The position numbers were made by a program, and so were the translations under genes. 8,034 nt of DNA from an uncultured Lachnospiraceae bacterium (GTDB taxonomy: Bacteria; Bacillota; Clostridia; Lachnospirales; Lachnospiraceae), in NCBI GenBank assembly GCA_910583815.1, contig CAJTZB010000117.1, positions 1 to 8,034 on the forward strand, given 5' to 3'. The notes below the pieces were generated by a model. It saw only the letters and a program-made list of their open reading frames with translations, did not search any database and was not told the DNA's origin. Positions 1 to 4,083 of this stretch are shown piece after piece; the first letter of the stretch is position 1; every line of letters starts with the position of its first letter.

Positions 1-182
1 TAAATAACAGACATGGGAAAACCTCCCTTATAAGGACAAAGTTACTACAGATTCGGCAAAATGGGAACGAACATAATAGTTCGTGTTGGCAAAGGACTTT
101 ATTTGGACAGGAATCGTAAAGGTGACGGCAGAGTAATGGGACGGATAGTGGCATAGAAGGCGGAAAGAAAGTGGAAGAAGAC

Positions 183-218
183 AAAAAAACATACGACCAT
201 CAGCAGTGGTCGCATGTT
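183..218 (-). terminator. Intrinsic terminator, minus strand
   Basis: A 12-bp stem (188-199 with 207-218, one G-T wobble, 7-nt loop) is followed on the minus strand by seven T (189-183). It is a textbook Rho-independent terminator for leftward transcription. No minus-strand gene is recognisable to its right, so it ends either a very short transcript starting near 251 or read-through from further right. Confidence 0.65.
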
Positions 219-257
219 CCAAAAAAGTTAATGTGTCAGTGTCAATTTAACAATGTT

Positions 258-286
258 ATTATAGCAAATCTGACACAGAAGTGCAA
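258..286 (-). promoter_or_regulatory. Candidate extended -10 promoter, minus strand
   Basis: Read on the minus strand, TTGCAC (286-281) is followed by a 17-nt spacer and TATAAT (263-258), with TG one base before the -10 (TGCTATAAT). The -35 matches the consensus at only three of six positions, but the perfect extended -10 compensates. Transcription would start near 251 and meet the terminator at 183 after about 70 nt. Confidence 0.4.
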
Positions 287-460
287 GTGTGAAGTTATGA
301 GGATAGGGGCATATCTCAAAGGATTTTAAGGCTTTCAGCGTCCTCGTAATAAATAGTAACAAGTCGGCGAAAGCATATATGGTTTAAGATATATGTGGAT
401 AAAGAGGGGTGTGTCAGATGGGAAAGATAGTTCGAGTGAATTTCAGAAGGACGCTAGAAT

Positions 461-492
461 CCCCGGAAACATTGAGTCTCCGGGGATTTTTT
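461..492 (+). terminator. Intrinsic terminator, plus strand
   Basis: CCCCGGA (461-467) pairs with TCCGGGG (479-485), and the GC-rich stem is followed by ATTTTTTAT. This is a strong Rho-independent terminator for rightward transcription. No convincing gene precedes it; the only short frame with a fair start (ATG 418) runs straight through the hairpin. Confidence 0.7.
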
Positions 493-543
493 ATATTCTG
501 GAATTCTTATGAGATAGTACAAAATAACGCAAAAGTTTCACAG

Positions 544-576
544 TAACTAACACATAACTAACACGTAACTGACAAA
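544..576. repeat. Three tandem 11-bp imperfect repeats
   Basis: TAACTAACACA (544-554), TAACTAACACG (555-565) and TAACTGACAAA (566-576) stand head to tail, the first two differing at one position. The length equals about one helical turn, as for repeated protein-binding sites such as integrase arm sites or iterons, but nothing nearby identifies a partner. Three units could also arise by slippage. Confidence 0.6.
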
Positions 577-578
577 TA

Positions 579-604
579 AAAAGTGTCTTGTGAAAGACAC
601 TTTT
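579..604. terminator. Palindromic hairpin, possible bidirectional terminator
   Basis: AAAAGTGTCTT (579-589) and AAGACACTTTT (594-604) form a perfect 11-bp stem with a 4-nt loop. Both flanks of the stem are A/T runs, so it could act in either direction, though each T run is only four bases. Confidence 0.5.
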
Positions 605-757
605 CAACAATAAAAAAGGACGAATCAATCGCCCTTTCTGCAGCAGTATTCAATGATACATGACCGAATATCCTTTTTCGTGCGACAATGGCACGAGTGA
701 CCGTCTTTAAATATGATATTGATATAATAGTTACATAACAATAATATGTCCAAAATT
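605..757. other. Intergenic stretch with no recognisable gene
   Basis: No frame here looks like a protein I know. Only a 6-bp hairpin near 679-697 (TCGTGC/GCACGA) stands out. With its flanks, the whole of 1-855 lacks a recognisable gene. Confidence 0.5.
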
Positions 758-813
758 GAAAAAAAGGCAACTACAAACAAGAACTATTTTATGTTATATC
801 ATTGCCTTTTTTC
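758..813. terminator. Bidirectional terminator-like hairpin
   Basis: AAAAAAGGCAA (760-770) pairs with TTGCCTTTTTT (802-812) across a 31-nt loop, giving T-rich 3' arms on both strands. It lies just upstream of the toxin-antitoxin promoter and would insulate it from the left. The long loop lowers confidence. Confidence 0.45.
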
Positions 814-829
814 CTGCGGAGTTTTTTGC

Positions 830-858
830 TTAACATTTGAGGAGATTTGGGTTATACT
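830..858 (+). promoter_or_regulatory. Sigma-A promoter of the zeta-type toxin-antitoxin pair
   Basis: TTAACA (830-835), a 17-nt spacer and TATACT (853-858) match the vegetative consensus at five of six positions in each box. The expected start near 865 gives a leader of about 30 nt before the small antitoxin-like gene. AGGTGG at 886-891 is its ribosome binding site. Confidence 0.65.
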
Positions 859-895
859 ATATTAAAAAGAAATAAGAATGATATGAGGTGGCTGT

Positions 896-1075
896 ATGTG
901 TGATGTAAAAAAATATGAAAAGATCTATGAGGAAATAAAGAATCTTCAGCCAGAAGATACCCTTCAGCTTGTGTTGGAGGCAGAAACAGAAGAGCAGAGA
1001 AGTTTTTATGAAATGGTTGGTGATTTTCTGCTGCAGAGAAAGCAACGGCAAGTGATAGAAAGGAATCTCTTTTAG
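896..1075 (+). CDS. Small antitoxin-like protein paired with a zeta-type toxin
   Basis: A 59-residue acidic, helix-prone protein beginning MCDVKKYEKIYEEIKNL, with no membrane segment or signal. It starts at ATG 896 after AGGTGG (886-891). Its TAG stop shares one base with the GTG start of the following zeta-type kinase frame, the arrangement of translationally coupled antitoxin-toxin pairs. Many clostridial zeta-toxin genes are preceded by a small protein of this size and character, which is taken to neutralise the kinase. That role here is inferred from position and general resemblance; no catalytic or DNA-binding motif is visible. Codon use fits a real gene. The reading frame is intact although the toxin partner is interrupted. 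Confidence 0.7.
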   Translation: MCDVKKYEKIYEEIKNLQPEDTLQLVLEAETEEQRSFYEMVGDFLLQRKQRQVIERNLF

Positions 1076-1650
1076 TGAAAAAGTATATATTGATAGCAGG
1101 TGTTAATGGGGTGGGTAAGTCTACATTGTATCAGTCTTTGTAGAGTTTGCAGGAGATGCCAAGAGTAAATACAGATGAGATATTAAGGGGGTTTGGCGAT
1201 TGGAAGAATACAGCAGATGTTATAACAGCGGGGAAAATTGCAGTAAAAAAGATTGCTGGATATTTTGATGAAGGGATTACTTTTAACCAAGAGACTACTT
1301 TGTGTGGTAAAACAATTTTAAATAACGCAACCAAGGCTAAAGAAAAAGGATATTTTATTGAACTACATTATATTGGTGTGGAGAGTGTGGATATTGCCAA
1401 AGACAGGATATTGGAACGTGTAAAACTTGGTGGACATGGTATTGCAAAAAAGGATATTGAGAGAAGGTATGTTGATACATTTGATAATTTGAGAAGTATC
1501 TTACCAATATGTAATTTGGTGGCATTCTATGATAATACAATTGCATTTCGAAGATTTGCAATTTATAGGAACGGAAAGCCAGTAAGGATTTCGCATAATG
1601 TACCAATGTGGTATGAGAGATTGATAGAAAATATAGAAGTAAAAGAATAG
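1075..1650 (+). pseudogene. Zeta-toxin/UDP-GlcNAc kinase family protein interrupted by an in-frame TAG
   Basis: From GTG 1075 the frame reads 22 codons, hits TAG at 1141-1143, then stays open in the same frame to TAG 1648-1650. It would encode 191 residues if codon 23 were sense. The P-loop GVNGVGKST (residues 9-17) lies before the stop. RVNTDEI (30-36, likely catalytic Asp34), FNQETTLCG, and the KDR...GGHGI-KKDIERRY lid region lie after it. Zeta toxins phosphorylate UDP-GlcNAc and block peptidoglycan precursor use; small zeta-like proteins of about this length are common in clostridia. The only downstream restart with family alignment (TTG 1147, or ATG 1156) lacks the P-loop, so it should be inactive. 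Apart from this one codon the whole frame looks conserved, which points to a recent point mutation, a sequencing error or suppression. The exact substrate is inferred from family. Confidence 0.8.
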
Positions 1651-1758
1651 GTTTTTGCTGTAGTTTTCCTTAGTCTGTGTTATACTATATAAGCATATAT
1701 ATTACTGTTTTCTTCTTAAAATAGCAATATTATAAATAATATTAATTAAAGATACAGG
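1651..1758. other. AT-rich spacer with a -10-like element
   Basis: This gap between the toxin frame and the DpnI-like remnant contains TATACT (1681-1686) in a GTTATACTATAT context very like the toxin-antitoxin promoter's, but there is no good -35 at 16-18 bp. No clear terminator follows the toxin frame. Confidence 0.35.
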
Positions 1759-1890
1759 ATGCTTATTTTGCAAGAAAGGCACGTAAATAATCACAATGTG
1801 GAAGCAAAAATACGTCAACAGCTACAATTTTTAAGAGATAAAGGCTTTATTGAGTTTTTGGGAAGAGGACATTACAAAAAACGATTTTGA
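1759..1890 (+). pseudogene. Remnant: C-terminal winged helix of a DpnI-like/Dam-replacing protein
   Basis: A 43-codon open frame whose residues 15-42 (KIRQQLQFLRDKGFIEFLG then RGHYKK) are the hallmark C-terminal winged-helix DNA-binding segment of DpnI and related Dam-replacing family endonucleases, which recognise methylated GATC sites. Full-length members have about 250 or more residues with a nuclease domain in front; here an in-frame TAA at 1747-1749 closes the frame just upstream. The ribosome binding site before ATG 1759 is weak and no nuclease motif remains in 1650-1758. I read it as the decayed 3' end of a restriction gene next to a decayed toxin gene. A free-standing small DNA-binding protein is possible but less likely. 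Confidence 0.65.
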
Positions 1891-1950
1891 TCATTTATAG
1901 GAAGCTATCTTTAAATATAAGCGAGACAGGATGGAATCTCATCAAAAAGA

Positions 1951-1989
1951 TGCCAGTCCCTAGAACCCCAACAATTCTATGGACTGGCA
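1951..1989. terminator. Strong hairpin, terminator for aspS and possibly bidirectional
   Basis: TGCCAGTCC (1951-1959) pairs with GGACTGGCA (1981-1989); after one C-T mismatch the stem continues with TAGAA/TTCTA around a 9-nt loop. On the minus strand it is followed by TCTTTTTG, suiting the leftward aspS transcript whose stop is at 2072. On the plus strand TTTTG follows, so it may also end rightward transcripts. Confidence 0.65.
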
Positions 1990-2071
1990 TTTTGATTGCA
2001 TATATATTTTTTTTCCTCTTTTTGAATGGTCTGCTGCTTCTTGCTTATATCATAGTTTCCTATTCCGGTCT

Positions 2072-3382
2072 TTATGGAACCAGCCTGTTTATATCTCTAG
2101 GGAACAAAGAAGCGTATCGGACGTTATCCATATCAAGCAGTTTACAGGTGAGCCGTTCTAAGCCGATACCGAGTCCGCCATGAGGAGGCATTCCGTATTT
2201 ATGCATCATCAGATAGCTCTGAAAGGCTTCCGGGTCCATGCCGCGCTCCATGATTTTTTTGTACTGTTCCTCATATTTGTGGATTCTCTGGCCTCCGGTT
2301 GTAACTTCCATTCCGCGGAACAAAAGGTCGAAGCTAAGAGTCGCTTCCGGATGTTCAGGGTCATCCATCGCATAAAATGGGCGCTTTTTGCTTGGGTAAT
2401 GTGTGACAAAGATAAAGTCGCTTCCGTACTTCTCTTTTACCAGGCTGCAAAGCAGTTTTTCTTCTTCCGGCTCAAAATCTTCATAATCCCGAATCGGGCG
2501 GCAGAAGGCCTCTGCAATCCATTCTTTGGCCTTATGAAAACGTATGGAAGGGATGTTTGTTATTTCGGGGATTTGAACACAAAGCAGGCTGACTTCATAA
2601 GGGCAGTTTTCTTTTACGCTTTGCATTGCCTCCTTGAGCAGTTCGGTTTCTGTCTGCATAATATCCTCAAAACTTTCAATGTATCCCATTTCAAAGTCAA
2701 CGCCGGTGTACTCGTTCAGATGCCTTGATGTATCATGTTTTTCTGCCCGGAACACAGGTCCGATTTCAAATACCCGCTCATATACGCCAACCATCATCTG
2801 TTTATAAAACTGGGGGCTTTGGGCAAGATATGCCTCTTTGCCAAAGTAGTCAAGCCGGAAAATGTTTGCGCCGCCTTCCGCGCCTGAGGATACAAGTTTT
2901 GGAGAATGGATTTCCGTAAAATTGTGCCTGGCGAAAAAACGCCGCATTCCATCTGTCATTGCATTCTGTATCCGGAAAATAGCTCGCTCCTTTTCATTCC
3001 GTAAAGTGATAGGGCGGAAATCAAGAAGCTTTTCTATGGAAGTGTCCACCTGCTTTCCGTTGATGACAATCGGGCTTGTTTCCTTTGGCTCAGAAAGTAC
3101 CTGAATGTTTGTCAGATGCAGTTCGTAGCCCATCTTGGCCCTTTCTTCGGCCACTACTTTAGCATGGATAATGCAGCAGCTTTCTTCCTTTAGCGTTTCA
3201 ATTGAATCTTTGGCGGTCTCTTCTGTATAAATGCCCTGTACAATGCTTTGCGGCGTCCGGATCAGCACAAAGGCAAAGCCTTTCATCTTGCGTATTTTAT
3301 AGATGCTGCCTTTGATGGAGATTTCTTCTCCGATATGTTCTTTCAATTGTGATGGTTCAATATAGTTTTTCTGTTTTTCCAT
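2072..3382 (-). CDS. aspS: Archaeal-type aspartyl-tRNA synthetase, probably non-discriminating (Asp/Asn)
   Basis: A 436-residue class IIb synthetase that charges tRNA with aspartate in the cytoplasm. Residues 15-100 form the OB-fold anticodon-binding domain and about 130-436 the catalytic domain. Motif 1 is around FTEIHSPKL (155-163), motif 2 is FRAEKHDTSRHLNE (211-224) and motif 3 is GLGIGLERL (403-411). QSPQFYKQ (188-195) and TGGQRIH (362-368) are AspRS rather than AsnRS signatures. The length and the lack of the long bacterial insertion domain put it in the archaeal/eukaryotic type. In Firmicutes such copies usually act as non-discriminating enzymes making Asp-tRNA(Asn) for GatCAB; the OB-fold GSIYKI lacks the Trp that discriminating archaeal enzymes have near this point. 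The discrimination status is inference. The start at 3382 is supported by AAAGGAAG just upstream. A leader-peptide attenuator precedes it. Confidence 0.92.
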   Translation of the reverse strand: MEKQKNYIEPSQLKEHIGEEISIKGSIYKIRKMKGFAFVLIRTPQSIVQGIYTEETAKDSIETLKEESCCIIHAKVVAEERAKMGYELHLTNIQVLSEPKETSPIVINGKQVDTSIEKLLDFRPITLRNEKERAIFRIQNAMTDGMRRFFARHNFTEIHSPKLVSSGAEGGANIFRLDYFGKEAYLAQSPQFYKQMMVGVYERVFEIGPVFRAEKHDTSRHLNEYTGVDFEMGYIESFEDIMQTETELLKEAMQSVKENCPYEVSLLCVQIPEITNIPSIRFHKAKEWIAEAFCRPIRDYEDFEPEEEKLLCSLVKEKYGSDFIFVTHYPSKKRPFYAMDDPEHPEATLSFDLLFRGMEVTTGGQRIHKYEEQYKKIMERGMDPEAFQSYLMMHKYGMPPHGGLGIGLERLTCKLLDMDNVRYASLFPRDINRLVP

Positions 3383-3600
3383 AATAATTGCTTCCTTTCT
3401 CTGCTATGCTGCAATGGTCTGATATATGACTGTATTTATCTGCAATAGGAAGCATCCATGTGGACATCATCTGTATGTCCCATTCGATCACGACCTTTCA
3501 AAGTTTTCTTACCTTACAGGAAACTGCGCTGTAAGGCATATTTATTTCCAAATCCGCTCTGAGAATTTGCAATTGTAATGAAATGACAATCTGTTATAAA
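3383..3600 (-). other. Distal aspS leader with two hairpins
   Basis: Between the attenuator terminator and the aspS start lie about 220 nt. They contain CCTTACAG/CTGTAAGG (3512-3536, perfect 8-bp stem) and GGACAT/ATGTCC (3462-3480, 6-bp stem with 7-nt loop). A 15-codon frame starting MGHTDDVHMD lies at 3485-3438 behind a weak ribosome binding site. Neither hairpin has a T run. The stretch is unusually long for spacer alone, but no function is evident. Confidence 0.4.
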
Positions 3601-3602
3601 GC

Positions 3603-3647
3603 AAAAAAAGACCACATCAGGCTATAGAGTAACCTAATGTGGTCTTT
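3603..3647 (-). terminator. Attenuator terminator of the aspS leader
   Basis: On the minus strand, 3647-3633 (AAAGACCACATTAGG) pairs with 3621-3607 (CCTGATGTGGTCTTT) as a 15-bp stem with one U-G wobble and an 11-nt loop; the T run spans 3609-3603. It lies between the aspS promoter and the aspS gene, so it must be bypassed for expression. Its 5' arm can alternatively pair with 3710-3701. Confidence 0.85.
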
Positions 3648-3700
3648 CCAAATGTTCCGCAAAATCTGGCACAAGAATTCTGATACACGGACATAGTTTC

Positions 3701-3761
3701 CCACATAGGTACAATGCACGAAGAGCGCTTGCACCTATGAGAGTACTCAAGATGCAAACGC
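3701..3761 (-). promoter_or_regulatory. Antitermination segments 1, 2 and 3 of the aspS attenuator
   Basis: Segment 1 GCGTTTGCA (3761-3753) pairs with segment 2 TGCAAGCGC (3733-3725), 9 bp with one wobble. Segment 2 CATAGGT plus GCA (3739-3730) pairs instead with TGC (3718-3716) and ACCTATG (3710-3704) of segment 3. Segment 3 ACCTATGTGG (3710-3701) pairs instead with the terminator 5' arm CCACATTAGGT (3642-3632), 10 bp with one bulged base. Neighbouring pairings exclude each other, so 1:2 plus 3:4 allows read-through, while 2:3 leaves the terminator free to form. No T-box consensus (GGUGGNACCGCG) is present in the transcribed leader. Confidence 0.75.
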
Positions 3762-3811
3762 TATAGATCGTCGTCCCTGTTCCAGTTTTCTGCGAAACAA
3801 TACTTGTTCAT
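3761..3811 (-). CDS. Leader peptide rich in Asn and Asp codons (aspS attenuator)
   Basis: A 16-residue peptide, MNKYCFAENWNRDDDL, starting at ATG 3811 behind a perfect AGGAGG (3823-3818) with a 6-nt spacer and ending at TAG 3763-3761. Six of sixteen residues are Asn (2, 9, 11) or Asp (13-15, consecutive), the two amino acids linked to the downstream enzyme if it is a non-discriminating AspRS. The first base of attenuator segment 1 is the last base of the stop codon. A ribosome waiting at the first Asp codon (3775-3773) should just leave segment 1 free, while one at the stop codon would cover it. The strong ribosome binding site and codon content argue for translation. Peptide function in itself is not expected; its translation is the signal. 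No homologue is known to me. Confidence 0.75.
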   Translation of the reverse strand: MNKYCFAENWNRDDDL

Positions 3812-3824
3812 TTAAAACCTCCTC

Positions 3825-3848
3825 TCCAAGAATCTTTATGTTCTTGGA
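3825..3848 (-). ncRNA. 5' hairpin in the aspS leader
   Basis: TCCAAGAA (3848-3841) pairs perfectly with TTCTTGGA (3832-3825) around an 8-nt loop, about 20 nt after the predicted transcription start and directly before the AGGAGG of the leader peptide. It may stabilise the 5' end of the transcript, pause RNA polymerase for the leading ribosome, or tune leader translation; which one cannot be told from sequence. Confidence 0.55.
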
Positions 3849-3876
3849 AATGCAAAAGAAATTTTCTGTTTTCGGA

Positions 3877-3905
3877 AGTATACCACCTTTTTTTCATTTT
3901 GTCAA
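3877..3905 (-). promoter_or_regulatory. Consensus sigma-A promoter of the aspS transcript
   Basis: TTGACA (3905-3900), a 17-nt spacer and TATACT (3882-3877) on the minus strand. The -35 is perfect and the -10 matches five of six. Transcription should begin near 3870, giving a leader of about 490 nt before aspS, consistent with control by attenuation rather than at initiation. Confidence 0.85.
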
Positions 3906-3932
3906 AGGTAGCATCGGCGTACAGATGTCAAT

Positions 3933-4046
3933 ATGCCTGAAATCCCTATGGGTGAGGTAGCAGAGTTAAGAAGGGCAGAAAAAATGCGGCGCTATGTCAT
4001 GCACATTCTCCGGTTTTATGAGGAAGCATTCCGGAAGAAGATGTGA
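3933..4046 (+). CDS. Doubtful 37-codon frame, unrecognised
   Basis: The frame from ATG 3933 to TGA 4044-4046 has protein-like composition (stretches ELRRAEKMRRY and HILRFYEEAFRKK, an amphipathic basic helix), but no ribosome binding site precedes it and TAG lies upstream at 3909. I do not recognise a family. It could be the decayed 3' end of a lost gene. Against this, most of it lies inside the inverted repeat that makes the mcp terminator, so the open frame may be chance. Confidence 0.2.
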   Translation: MPEIPMGEVAELRRAEKMRRYVMHILRFYEEAFRKKM

Positions 4047-4060
4047 TTACAGAGCGCCGC
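3979..4060 (-). terminator. Probable mcp terminator with an unusually long stem-loop
   Basis: AGCGCCGC (3986-3993 read on the minus strand) pairs with GCGGCGCT (4060-4053), and six T follow (3984-3979). The 59-nt interior can fold further: CACAT/ATGTG (4002-4006, 4041-4045) and CCGG/CCGG (4010-4013, 4031-4034). It lies just past the mcp stop codon. Typical terminators have short loops, so activity is less certain. Confidence 0.5.
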
Positions 4061-4083
4061 TTAATGTCGTTGAAAATAAAACG

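Larger units (their letters stand above)
230..495 (+). other. Inverted-repeat-rich non-coding stretch, possible structured RNA
   Basis: I see no gene here but several perfect complementary pairs on the plus strand: 232-239 with 270-277 (TGTGTCAG/CTGACACA), 268-277 with 410-419 (10 bp), 331-336 with 369-374 (GCTTTC/GAAAGC), 337-344 with 448-455 (AGCGTCCT/AGGACGCT), and 374-380 with 389-395. The last lies immediately before an intrinsic terminator at 461-492. Some pairings are mutually exclusive. This could be a non-coding RNA, a leader region or the edge of a mobile element; no known RNA family is recognised. Confidence 0.3.

Noticed and set aside
28..222. 64-codon minus-strand frame
   Set aside because: Its start lies inside the terminator stem at 188-218, no ribosome binding site is seen, and the product resembles nothing known to me.
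126..329. Open plus-strand frame lacking an early start
   Set aside because: No usable start codon before 231, no ribosome binding site and unremarkable composition; likely chance in AT-rich DNA.
418..546. 42-codon frame starting MGKIVRVNFRRT, faintly like the N-terminus of clostridial serine recombinases
   Set aside because: The likeness covers only a few residues and the frame continues through an intrinsic terminator; no recombinase motif follows.
558..770. 70-codon minus-strand frame
   Set aside because: It spans the tandem repeats and palindromic hairpin, has no ribosome binding site and no recognisable motif.
1887..2183. 98-codon plus-strand frame with hydrophobic stretches
   Set aside because: It starts with TTG without a ribosome binding site, runs through the aspS terminator hairpin and then antisense to aspS codons.
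3383..3905. T-box riboswitch upstream of aspS (GGTGGTA near 3888-3882)
   Set aside because: That string lies inside the promoter spacer and -10, before the transcription start. The transcribed leader lacks the GGUGGNACCGCG bulge and a specifier-loop layout.
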